Of a stretch of DNA of 64,000 nt, positions 25,753 through 33,253 are shown one piece after another (within the stretch, counting starts at the first letter, position 1; each line of letters begins with the position of its first letter). The DNA lies in NCBI RefSeq assembly GCF_008801605.1, contig NZ_VZPJ01000011.1, positions 1 to 64,000 on the forward strand, in the 5' to 3' direction. Under the pieces are notes generated by a model. The model was not told where the DNA came from and made no database searches. It was given only the letters and a program-made list of their open reading frames with translations. The position numbers and the translations under genes are program-made. This DNA is from Pseudomonas brassicacearum subsp. brassicacearum (lineage in GTDB: Bacteria; Pseudomonadota; Gammaproteobacteria; Pseudomonadales; Pseudomonadaceae).

Positions 25753-26498
25753 TTATGAAAGCGCCCTTCCAGACTGTGGCGGGACCCCGGATGAATCAAA
25801 CGGGCGGCGGTCACCGGCTGGCGCCCGGACCAGGTGCGGCGGCGAATCAACAGGCACGGCTCGCCCCTTTCGATCTGCAACAACTTGCATTCACTCGGCT
25901 CGGCCAGGATCGCCTCGACCACATGCTCGCCCTCGGTCAGCGGCGCGACCTGGTTCAGATAGGCGTAGGGCGTTTGCACGGTGAAGTCCTGCTTGAGGTA
26001 GTCCGGCGCCACCAGCGCGTTGACGAAACGGTCCTCGATTTGCACGGGGATGTCATTTTCGAAATGCACGATCAGCGAATGGAACACTTTCTGGCCTTCG
26101 CGCATATCCAGGGCCAGGGCCCGCTCGGAACCGGCCGCCTCTTCTTCCAGGGTAATGACCTTGCAAGTGTGACGATGGCCACGGGAGGCGATTTCGTCGG
26201 CGATGTTATGCACTTCGAACAACGCGGACTGGCTCTTGGGCTCGGCCACGAAGGTGCCGACACCCTGCATGCGCACCAACAGGCCGTCGGCGGTCATTTC
26301 CCGCAGCGCACGGTTGATGGTCATGCGACTGAAGCCCAGTTGGCTGACCAGTTCGCTTTCCGACGGCACGCGGTAATGCGGCGGCCAGTTTCCACTGTCG
26401 ATCTGCTGGGTGATCATCTGTTTGACGCGGGCGTACAGGGGTGCCGGACTGTCACCCATGTTTGCGGCCAGCGGCTGTTTGGCAGGCGGAGTCGGCAC
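25749..26498 (-). CDS. hutC: Histidine utilization repressor
   Basis: A 249-residue GntR-family repressor. The N-terminal winged helix is VKQMITQQIDSGNW..VPSESELVSQLGFSRMTINRALREMTADGLL, followed by a UTRA ligand domain (LFEVHNIADEIASRGH) that binds urocanate in homologues. GTG at 26498 was chosen because AGGGA lies 6 bases upstream; the ATG at 26459 (MGDSPAPLYARV) lacks a ribosome-binding site. It is divergent from hutF, with an operator between them. Confidence 0.94.
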   Translation of the reverse strand: MPTPPAKQPLAANMGDSPAPLYARVKQMITQQIDSGNWPPHYRVPSESELVSQLGFSRMTINRALREMTADGLLVRMQGVGTFVAEPKSQSALFEVHNIADEIASRGHRHTCKVITLEEEAAGSERALALDMREGQKVFHSLIVHFENDIPVQIEDRFVNALVAPDYLKQDFTVQTPYAYLNQVAPLTEGEHVVEAILAEPSECKLLQIERGEPCLLIRRRTWSGRQPVTAARLIHPGSRHSLEGRFHK

Positions 26499-26562
26499 GG
26501 CGGTTCCCTGTTCTGCGGATAAGGTTGCTAGCTTGCCGGAGTTTACCGGCCAGGCAAACGTC

Positions 26563-26578
26563 TGTATATGTATATACA
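26563..26578. promoter_or_regulatory. HutC-type operator in the hutC-hutF intergenic region
   Basis: The inverted repeat TGTATA-N4-TATACA lies 25 bp before the hutF start and 65 bp before the hutC start, in a 104-bp divergent promoter region. It is placed to repress hutF and autoregulate hutCD. Confidence 0.75.
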
Positions 26579-26602
26579 AATTACGCACGATGAGGTTGAA
26601 CC

Positions 26603-27967
26603 ATGTCCGCCTTCTTTGCCGAACGCGCGCTGCTGCCTAGTGGATGGGCCCATGATGTACGTCTTGAGGTCGATGCCGAAGGCGTCCTGACCCATATCCA
26701 GGCCGGTTCCCACGCAGACGGCGCCGAACGGCTGGGCGGTCCGCTGTTGCCGGGTATGCCGAACCTGCACTCCCATGCCTTCCAACGGGCCATGGCCGGG
26801 CTGGCGGAAGTGGCAGGCAATCCCAACGACAGTTTCTGGACCTGGCGCGACTTGATGTACCGCCTCGTCGGAAAAATCAGTCCCGACCAACTCGGCATCA
26901 TTGCCCGCCAGCTGTACATCGAAATGCTCAAGGTCGGCTACACCTCGGTCGCCGAATTCCACTATGTGCACCACGACATCGATGGCACGCCCTACGCCGA
27001 CCCGGCGGAGCTGGCCCTGCGCATCAGCCACGCCGCCAGCGCCGCCGGCATCGGCCTGACGCTGCTGCCGGTGCTCTACAGCCACTCCGGTTTTGGCGGC
27101 CAGGCGCCCAATGACGGGCAGCGCCGGTTCATCAACAGCACCGAAAACTACTTGAAGCTTCAGTCGCGCTTGCAGCCGGTCCTGGCTGGGCAGCCGTCCC
27201 AGGCGCTGGGTCTGTGCTTCCACTCGCTGCGTGCCGTGACGCCCGGGCAGATCCAGGATGTGCTGGCCGCCAGTGACCGCGAGTGCCCGGTGCACATTCA
27301 CATTGCCGAACAGCAGAAGGAAGTCGACGATTGCCTGAGCTGGAGCGGCGCCCGTCCGCTGCAATGGCTGTACGAAAACACCGAAGTCGACCAGCGCTGG
27401 TGCCTGGTCCACGCCACCCACGCCAATGCCCAGGAAGTCAGCCTCATGGCCAGGAGCCGGGCGATTGCCGGCCTGTGCCTGACCACCGAAGCCAACCTGG
27501 GGGACGGGATTTTCCCGGCCGTGGATTTCCTCGCCCAGGGCGGGCGCCTGGGGATCGGCTCTGACAGCCATGTATCGCTGAGCGTGGTCGAAGAATTGCG
27601 CTGGCTGGAATATGGCCAGCGCCTGCGGGATCAACGGCGCAACCGCTTGTATCGGGCGGATCAGCCGATGGTCGGTCGCACCTTGTTCGATGCGGCGCTG
27701 GAAGGCGGTGCCCAGGCCCTGGGACAACCGATCGGTACCCTCGAAATCGGCAAGCGCGCCGACTGGCTGGTGCTCGATGGCAGCGACCCGTACCTGGCCA
27801 CGGCCCAGGGCGACGGCATCCTCAATCGCTGGCTGTTTGCCGGCGGCGATCGCCAGGTGCGCGATGTGATGGTCGGCGGTCGGTGGGTGGTGCGCGATGG
27901 GCGGCATGCCGGCGAAGAGCAAAGCGCCCGGGCGTTTACCCAGGTACTGCGCGAACTTTTAGGCTGA
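26603..27967 (+). CDS. hutF: Formimidoylglutamate deiminase
   Basis: A 454-residue amidohydrolase-superfamily enzyme that converts N-formimino-L-glutamate to N-formyl-L-glutamate and ammonia, defining the five-step pathway completed by HutG. It has LLPGMPNLHSHAFQRAMAG (HxH metal site), EFHYVHHDIDG, CPVHIHIAEQQKEV, VHATHAN and GSDSHVSLS. GAGG precedes the ATG. It is transcribed opposite to the rest of hut. Confidence 0.97.
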   Translation: MSAFFAERALLPSGWAHDVRLEVDAEGVLTHIQAGSHADGAERLGGPLLPGMPNLHSHAFQRAMAGLAEVAGNPNDSFWTWRDLMYRLVGKISPDQLGIIARQLYIEMLKVGYTSVAEFHYVHHDIDGTPYADPAELALRISHAASAAGIGLTLLPVLYSHSGFGGQAPNDGQRRFINSTENYLKLQSRLQPVLAGQPSQALGLCFHSLRAVTPGQIQDVLAASDRECPVHIHIAEQQKEVDDCLSWSGARPLQWLYENTEVDQRWCLVHATHANAQEVSLMARSRAIAGLCLTTEANLGDGIFPAVDFLAQGGRLGIGSDSHVSLSVVEELRWLEYGQRLRDQRRNRLYRADQPMVGRTLFDAALEGGAQALGQPIGTLEIGKRADWLVLDGSDPYLATAQGDGILNRWLFAGGDRQVRDVMVGGRWVVRDGRHAGEEQSARAFTQVLRELLG

Positions 27968-27979
27968 CCCAATCAACCC

Positions 27980-28069
27980 TGTGGGAGCGAGCTTGCTCGC
28001 GATAGGGCCTTTACCTTCAACATACATGTTGACTGAAAGTCCGCTATCGCGAGCAAGCTCGCTCCCACA
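27980..28069. repeat. REP doublet (REPIN) between hutF and the lipocalin gene
   Basis: TGTGGGAGCGAGCTTGCTCGCGAT and ATCGCGAGCAAGCTCGCTCCCACA around a 42-bp loop, between two convergent genes, where it could serve as a shared 3' stabiliser. Confidence 0.93.
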
Positions 28070-28087
28070 TCGGTTTTCGGGTGACAG

Positions 28088-28657
28088 TCAGTTCGAGGTC
28101 TTGGCCATCTGTCGATCCGACGCGCGCCAGATCAGGCGCGTGGTGTCGTAGCCCTGCTGGCGTGCCTTGCTCAGCAGCTCCTCGCGCACGACGCTATTGA
28201 CGGTCGGTGTACGGGACAGCAGCCACATGTAGCGACGGCTTGGGTCGCCGACGATGGCGGTCTTGTAGTCATCGCTGACGTACAACACCCAGTATTGCCC
28301 TTTCGCCACGCCCGGCACGATCCGCGAAAACCAGTTGTCGAACTCGACCCAGAGCTTGTCGGTCTTGCCCGGCACCTGTGGCGTGGCGGTGCCCCTGGCT
28401 TCTTCCCACTGCCAGTCCGAGGTCAGGCAGCGATTGAGCACTCCCACGCTGCCGTCTGGCTTGAGGGTGTAGTGAGCTTCCGATTGCGCGCAATTGCGCT
28501 GGAAATACATGGGCAGGCGGGCCAACTCATACCAGGTCCCTTGGTAGCGCTTGAGATTGACGCTGTTGACCGTCTTGGGTGCCAGCGGATCTTCGCCAGA
28601 AGTGGCACAGCCAGCCAAAATCAGGCCAGCCAAAAGCACAAAAACTAACCGCATCAT
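28088..28657 (-). CDS. blc: Outer-membrane lipocalin lipoprotein (Blc-like)
   Basis: A 189-residue lipoprotein with a signal peptide and lipobox LAGC at residues about 14-17. The lipocalin signature follows: LKRYQGTWYELARLP (GxW motif), then YTLKPDGSVGVLNRC and YWVLYVSDDYKTAIVGDPSRRYMWLLSRTP (TDY-type and Arg motifs). Bacterial lipocalins store or transport lysophospholipids and fatty acids in the periplasm during membrane stress. GGGAG lies 7 bases before the first of two consecutive ATGs. Confidence 0.94.
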   Translation of the reverse strand: MMRLVFVLLAGLILAGCATSGEDPLAPKTVNSVNLKRYQGTWYELARLPMYFQRNCAQSEAHYTLKPDGSVGVLNRCLTSDWQWEEARGTATPQVPGKTDKLWVEFDNWFSRIVPGVAKGQYWVLYVSDDYKTAIVGDPSRRYMWLLSRTPTVNSVVREELLSKARQQGYDTTRLIWRASDRQMAKTSN

Positions 28658-28678
28658 TATTTTTCTCCCGCGGGCACT

Positions 28679-28836
28679 GTGGCCAGCATGGTTAGTTCGT
28701 CAGTTCAAATTCGGATGCCAGAAGCCTCTAGCCAAGGCGCTGCGACGAGTCATAGCCCGCTATGGCGAGGAGCAGCAACGCAAGCTAGGGGCTTCTGACG
28801 CCGAAGTTGACTGACAGAACTAACCATACTGGCCAC
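28679..28836. repeat. 158-bp palindromic element, MITE-like
   Basis: The two ends are inverted copies over about 50 bases: GTGGCCAGCATGGTTAGTTC on the left and the matching inverse ending CCATACTGGCCAC on the right, continuing through CAGTTCAAATTCGG and CAGAAGCCTCTAGC with a few mismatches and 1-base gaps. The central 40 bases (GACGAGTCATAGCCCGCTATGGCGAGGAGCAG) are also partly self-complementary. The element fills the gap between two lipoprotein genes. It has no coding capacity, and no clear target duplication was seen. Confidence 0.7.
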
Positions 28837-28846
28837 CATCCCCGGT

Positions 28847-29101
28847 TTACTTCAGGCCTTGGCCGGAAAACATCAACACTTTGTCACCGGCGTACTGCAC
28901 GCTGATAAAGCTTTTCTGGTCGCCCCAGGTGCAGCTGGACATGCCGAGCGCGCCTGAACAATCGGTCGGTTTCCCCAGTAACGTTTCGACTTCGGACTTG
29001 GGCATGCCAGCCGACAGCTTCGAGTAGTTTTCCTGGTTGACCTTGCTGCATGCAGTCAATACGACACACACAAACAACAAGGCGATAGATCGCAGCGACA
29101 T
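28847..29101 (-). CDS. Small outer-membrane-type lipoprotein (DUF3862/SmpA-OmlA-like fold)
   Basis: An 84-residue lipoprotein with signal peptide and lipobox LTAC at residues 15-18. The mature part, SKLSAGMPKSEVETLLGKPTDC followed by SSCTWGD and a short beta-rich end, resembles the SmpA/OmlA (BamE-like) repeat fold found in small exported proteins. Two Cys residues in the mature part could form a disulfide. The function is unknown; its neighbours (lipocalin, chemoreceptor) do not suggest a role. Confidence 0.82.
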   Translation of the reverse strand: MSLRSIALLFVCVVLTACSKVNQENYSKLSAGMPKSEVETLLGKPTDCSGALGMSSCTWGDQKSFISVQYAGDKVLMFSGQGLK

Positions 29102-29210
29102 GGTGTAACTCCTGGAACGGAAGGGGGGTGGCAGGTGCCAACCAGAAGCTTAGAAGAGAAAACCCCTATCTGGTTCCCCTACACCCCCGGTATTTATTGG
29201 GTTTGGGCAG

Positions 29211-29230
29211 GTGTTTCATCGGTGAAACAC
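29211..29230. promoter_or_regulatory. Perfect inverted repeat, candidate regulator binding site
   Basis: GTGTTTCA-TCGG-TGAAACAC, 8-bp arms with a 4-bp centre, lies in the 272-bp gap between two divergent genes, about 90 bp upstream of the sigma-28 -10 element. There is no U-run, so it is not a terminator. The regulator is unidentified; the form is typical of dimeric activators or repressors. Confidence 0.45.
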
Positions 29231-29298
29231 TCACTTTGTGACAGCGTCGTGCATTTCGTCGGAATTGAACCGCTACCGCTGATGGGGCGGTCTGGCAC

Positions 29299-29306
29299 GC
29301 CGATAA
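29299..29306 (+). promoter_or_regulatory. Sigma-28 (FliA) -10 element of the chemoreceptor gene
   Basis: GCCGATAA is an exact match to the flagellar sigma-28 -10 consensus, about 78 bp before the chemoreceptor start. The -35 match is poor (TGATGGGG at the expected 11-bp spacing, against TAAAGTTT). Chemoreceptor genes are frequent FliA targets, which supports the call. Confidence 0.55.
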
Positions 29307-29383
29307 AAAGAAACAGCGCAAACCAATGCGTTATGGCAAATTGACAGCCCGTCCTGACCCGTCCCTCCGCGGTAGTGTTATTA

Positions 29384-31276
29384 ATGACCAGAAACATGAA
29401 ATTCAGCCATAAAATCCTGCTGGCTGCCGCCCTCGTGGTGGCCGTTGCATTCGCCTGTTTCATCCTGTTCAACGACTATCGTCAACGCCAGAGCTTGAAC
29501 GCCAGCACCGAAACCTCCATGCAGGAACTCGGCAGCCTGACCAGCCGCAACATCCAGACGTGGGTCGACGGCCGCATCCAGTTGCTGCAATCGCTGGCCC
29601 AGCAGATTGCCGTGGACGGCAGCAGTGCCGACAGCCTCAAGCGCGCCGTAGGCCTGCCGGCCTACACCAGCAATTTCCAGCTCAGTTATTTTGGTGGCAC
29701 CGACGGCGTGATGTTCTCGGTACCGGCCGGCAATCGCGCCGCCGATTACGACCCGCGTGCCCGTGGCTGGTACAAGGCCGCCAACAGCGCACAGCAAACC
29801 ATCGTCACCGAACCCTACATCGCCGCCTCGTCGGGCAAGCTGGTGATTACCGTCGCCACCCCGGTGCAGCACCAGAACCAGATGATCGGCGTGGCCGGTG
29901 CGGACATCGACCTGTCCAGCGTCAGCGCCATCATCAACTCGCTGAACTTCGGCGGCCACGGCCACGCGTTCATCGTCAGTGCCGACGGCAAGATCCTGAT
30001 CCACCCCGACAGCAAGCGCGTGCTCAAGACCCTGGCCGAGGCCTACCCTAACGGCGCGCCTCAAATCAGCCCGGGCGTGAAAGAAGTCGACCTCGACGGC
30101 AAGACCCAATTCATCTCCTTCACCCACGTCAACGGCGTGCCGGGAGCCGACTGGTACGTGGCGCTGGTGCTCGACAAGGACACCGCGCTGGCGATGCTCA
30201 GTGAGTTCCGTACGTCGGCGCTGATCGCCATGGTCATTGCCGTGGTATTCATCATCGCCCTGCTCGGCATGTTGATCCGCGTGCTGATGCAGCCGCTGCT
30301 GACCATGGGCCGCGCCATGCACGACATCGCCGAAGGCGAAGGCGACCTGACCCGGCGCCTGGTCATCCACGGCCACGACGAATTCGGCGCGCTGGGGACT
30401 TCGTTCAACCGCTTTGTCGAACGCATTCATACCTCGATCCGTGAAGTGGCCTCGGCCACCGGCCAGGTCAACGAAGTCGCCCTGCGCGTGGTCAGCGCGT
30501 CCAACTCGTCGATGTTCAATTCCGACCAGCAGGCTTCGCGCACCAGCAGCGTGGCCGCGGCCATCAATCAGCTCGGTGCCGCCGCCCAGGAAATCGCCCA
30601 GAACGCCGCCCTCGCCTCGCAACATTCCAGCGATGCGCGCAGCCTGGCTGAAGATGGCCAACAAGTGGTGGATAAAACCATCGCGGCCATGCAACAGTTG
30701 TCGGCCAAGATCAGCGATTCGTGCGGCAACATCGAAACCTTGAACAGCAACACGGTGAACATCGGCCAGATTCTTGAGGTGATCACCAGCATTTCCCAGC
30801 AGACCAACCTGCTCGCCCTTAACGCCGCCATCGAAGCGGCCCGTGCCGGTGAAGCCGGGCGCGGCTTCGCGGTGGTGGCCGATGAAGTGCGCAACCTGGC
30901 CCACCGCACCCAGGATTCGGCGCAGCAAGTGCAGAAGATGATCGAAGAACTGCAAGTTGGCGCCCGGGAAGCGGTACTGACCATGACCGACAGCCAGCGC
31001 CAGAGCGAAAGCAGCGTCGGCATCGCCAACCAGGCCGGCGAACGCCTGGGCAGCGTGACCCAGCGTATTGGTGAAATCGACGGCATGAACCAGTCCGTGG
31101 CCACCGCCACCGAAGAACAGACCGCCGTGGTGGAGTCGATCAACGTCGACATCACCGAGATCAACACCCTGAACCAGGAAGGCGTGGAAAACCTGCAAGC
31201 CACCTTGCGGGCCTGTGCCGACCTGGAGCAGCAGGCGGCGCGGTTGAAGCAGTTGGTGGGTAGTTTCCGGATCTAG
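29384..31276 (+). CDS. Methyl-accepting chemotaxis protein, dCACHE amino-acid type (PctA-like)
   Basis: A chemoreceptor of about 630 residues: short N-terminus, membrane helix 1 (ILLAAALVVAVAFACFILF), periplasmic dCACHE domain, membrane helix 2 (near IAMVIAVVFIIALLGMLIRV), HAMP, and signalling domain with the tip QQTNLLALNAAIEAARAGE. The sensor contains YDPRARGWYKAA, TEPYIAASSGKLVITVA and GVAGADIDLSSVS. The Tyr/Arg/Trp...Asp set is that used by PctA-type dCACHE domains to hold the amino and carboxyl groups of L-amino acids. The start is uncertain among 29375 (GTG), 29384 and 29396 because none has a strong ribosome site. Confidence 0.92.
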   Translation: MTRNMKFSHKILLAAALVVAVAFACFILFNDYRQRQSLNASTETSMQELGSLTSRNIQTWVDGRIQLLQSLAQQIAVDGSSADSLKRAVGLPAYTSNFQLSYFGGTDGVMFSVPAGNRAADYDPRARGWYKAANSAQQTIVTEPYIAASSGKLVITVATPVQHQNQMIGVAGADIDLSSVSAIINSLNFGGHGHAFIVSADGKILIHPDSKRVLKTLAEAYPNGAPQISPGVKEVDLDGKTQFISFTHVNGVPGADWYVALVLDKDTALAMLSEFRTSALIAMVIAVVFIIALLGMLIRVLMQPLLTMGRAMHDIAEGEGDLTRRLVIHGHDEFGALGTSFNRFVERIHTSIREVASATGQVNEVALRVVSASNSSMFNSDQQASRTSSVAAAINQLGAAAQEIAQNAALASQHSSDARSLAEDGQQVVDKTIAAMQQLSAKISDSCGNIETLNSNTVNIGQILEVITSISQQTNLLALNAAIEAARAGEAGRGFAVVADEVRNLAHRTQDSAQQVQKMIEELQVGAREAVLTMTDSQRQSESSVGIANQAGERLGSVTQRIGEIDGMNQSVATATEEQTAVVESINVDITEINTLNQEGVENLQATLRACADLEQQAARLKQLVGSFRI

Positions 31277-31291
31277 TGCTTTTGCGGCCTC

Positions 31292-31385
31292 TTCGCGAGC
31301 AGGCTCGCTCCCACATTAGAACTTCAGCGGACGCACATTTTGCGCTCAACGAAAATCCAGTGTGGGAGCGAGCCTGCTCGCGAAG
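31292..31385. repeat. REP doublet (REPIN)
   Basis: TTCGCGAGCAGGCTCGCTCCCACA and TGTGGGAGCGAGCCTGCTCGCGAA around a 46-bp loop, between the convergent chemoreceptor and DUF924 genes. Confidence 0.92.
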
Positions 31386-31408
31386 ACGGTATCAGCCTCA
31401 CAGCAAAA

Positions 31409-32005
31409 TCAGAACCTGGACCCAGGCCTGTTCAAGAATTCCACTTCCTCAGCCGTAGACTCGCGCCCCAACACCGCATTGCGATGGGGAAAGCGCCCAA
31501 ACCGGGCAATGATCTTCTGATGCCGTTCGGCATAATCCAGGTTGTCTTCGAACACCGCCCGTTGCGCCTCCGGTTGTTCTCGCACCAGATCGATAAACCG
31601 CGACACGGCCTCGTTCTGCACCGCGAGGTTTTCGCAGTGTTCGAGCACGAGGTAGATGAATACGCGTTGGATCGGTTTGAGTTGCCGGTCGAAACCCGCA
31701 GCCATGCCCTGGGCTACCAGCGCTTGGGCACGCAGGTCGCCGGAGAAGGCCTTGGGGGTGTCGCGAAAGATCATTCGCGGGAGTTGGTCGAGTAGCAGCA
31801 CCAGGGCCAGCCAACCTTCCGGGCGTTGCGCCCAGTCGGTCAATCCGCCGGCCAGTGCCAGCTCGACCTGATCGCCAAAGCGCTCGTTGGCCTGGCGATC
31901 ATGGCGTTTGCCGAACCACAGCTTGCCTCTGTCAGCCGATATCTCGTCCGGTGTCTTGGCTGAACCAAACCACCAATCGAGCAACGGCTGCCAGGGCTCG
32001 GCCAT
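31409..32005 (-). CDS. DUF924 family protein
   Basis: A 198-residue cytosolic helical protein. Recognisable family features are WQPLLDWWFG at the start, RPEGWLALVLLLDQLPRMIFRDTPKAF, and AVFEDNLDYAERHQKIIARFGRFPHRNAVLGRESTAEEVEFL near the end. DUF924 proteins are TPR-like, and their biochemical role is not established. It follows fbp by only a few bases on the same strand and is probably co-transcribed. Confidence 0.9.
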   Translation of the reverse strand: MAEPWQPLLDWWFGSAKTPDEISADRGKLWFGKRHDRQANERFGDQVELALAGGLTDWAQRPEGWLALVLLLDQLPRMIFRDTPKAFSGDLRAQALVAQGMAAGFDRQLKPIQRVFIYLVLEHCENLAVQNEAVSRFIDLVREQPEAQRAVFEDNLDYAERHQKIIARFGRFPHRNAVLGRESTAEEVEFLNRPGSRF

Positions 32006-32008
32006 GAT

Positions 32009-33019
32009 TTACTCCTTGTGGTAGGCCGTGGCGCGCGCCACTTCTTCCTTCGAGCCGAGGAACACCGCCACGCGCTGGTGCAGGCCGTCGGGCTTGATAT
32101 CGAGGATACGCTGATGGCCGTCGGTGGAAGCGCCGCCCGCCTGTTCCACCAGGAACGACATCGGGTTGGCTTCGTACATCAGACGCAGTTTGCCCGGCTT
32201 GGACGGCTCACGGCTGTCGCGCGGGTACATGAACAGACCGCCACGGGTCAGGATACGGTGCACATCGGCAACCATCGCGGCGACCCAGCGCATGTTGTAG
32301 TTCTTCTTCAGCGGACCTTCTTCGCCCGCCAGCAACTCTTCGACGTAGCGTTTTACCGGAGCTTCCCAGTGACGCTGGTTGGACATGTTGATGGCGAATT
32401 CCTGGGTGGTTTCAGGAATGGTGATGTCTTCGTGGGTCAATACGAAGCTGCCCATCTCGCGGTCCAGGGTAAAGCCCTTGACGCCGTCGCCCAGGGTCAG
32501 CACCAGCATGGTCTGAGGGCCGTAGATGGCATAACCGGCTGCGACCTGCTCGGTGCCTGGCTGCAGGAAGGCCTTTTCATTCAAGGCTTCGTTCTGGCTC
32601 AGGTATTCGTTCGGGCAACGCAGTACCGAGAAGATGGTGCCAACCGGTGCGTTAATGTCGATGTTCGACGAACCGTCCAGTGGGTCGAATACCAGCAGGT
32701 AGGCACCCTTGGGGTATTTGCCCGGGATCTGGTAGGCATTGTCCATTTCCTCGGACGCCATGCCGGCCAGGTGACCGCCCCATTCGTTGGCTTCGAGCAG
32801 GATTTCGTTGGACAGCACGTCGAGCTTCTTCTGCACTTCGCCCTGCACGTTTTCGGTGCCCATGCTGCCCAGGACACCACCCAGCGCGCCTTTGGAGACG
32901 GCGTGGCTGATTTCCTTGCATGCACGCGCCACCACTTCGATCAAAAAGCGCAGATCGGCAGGGGTGTTGTTGCTGCGGGTCTGCTCAATCAAATAGCGAC
33001 TCAAGGTAACGCGGGACAT
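32009..33019 (-). CDS. fbp: Fructose-1,6-bisphosphatase class I
   Basis: A 336-residue gluconeogenic enzyme that hydrolyses fructose-1,6-bisphosphate to fructose-6-phosphate. It shows the metal-binding motif DPLDGSSNIDINAPVGTIFS, the substrate segment NMRWVAAMVADVHRILTRGGLFMYPRD, and the C-terminal QAGGASTDG. Pseudomonads lack 6-phosphofructokinase, so this step is needed for growth on organic acids. Confidence 0.97.
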   Translation of the reverse strand: MSRVTLSRYLIEQTRSNNTPADLRFLIEVVARACKEISHAVSKGALGGVLGSMGTENVQGEVQKKLDVLSNEILLEANEWGGHLAGMASEEMDNAYQIPGKYPKGAYLLVFDPLDGSSNIDINAPVGTIFSVLRCPNEYLSQNEALNEKAFLQPGTEQVAAGYAIYGPQTMLVLTLGDGVKGFTLDREMGSFVLTHEDITIPETTQEFAINMSNQRHWEAPVKRYVEELLAGEEGPLKKNYNMRWVAAMVADVHRILTRGGLFMYPRDSREPSKPGKLRLMYEANPMSFLVEQAGGASTDGHQRILDIKPDGLHQRVAVFLGSKEEVARATAYHKE

Positions 33020-33164
33020 GGACGGCTCCGAAGAATAGGGGGCGGAAAAACCAGCGCAGTTTAGCGCGAGTCGGGACTTAATTCCTCCTATGAGACGGGG
33101 AATGGAGGATTGAGTTCACGGGGTAGCGGTTCGCTTGGGTATTTCTGTTGGTTGAGAGAACGCT

Positions 33165-33245
33165 ATCGCGAGCAAGCTCGCTCCCACAGTTGACCGAGTT
33201 GCTGCGACGAACGTGGCCTATTGTGGGAGCGAGCTTGCTCGCGAT
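33165..33245. repeat. REP doublet (REPIN)
   Basis: ATCGCGAGCAAGCTCGCTCCCACA and TGTGGGAGCGAGCTTGCTCGCGAT with a 33-bp loop, between the fbp start and the DUF3999 stop. Confidence 0.92.
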
Positions 33246-33253
33246 GAATCACC

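Noticed and set aside
29294..29308. TGGCACG preceding the chemoreceptor as a sigma-54 promoter
   Set aside because: The -12 GC is missing at the required spacing; the overlapping GCCGATAA fits sigma-28 better.
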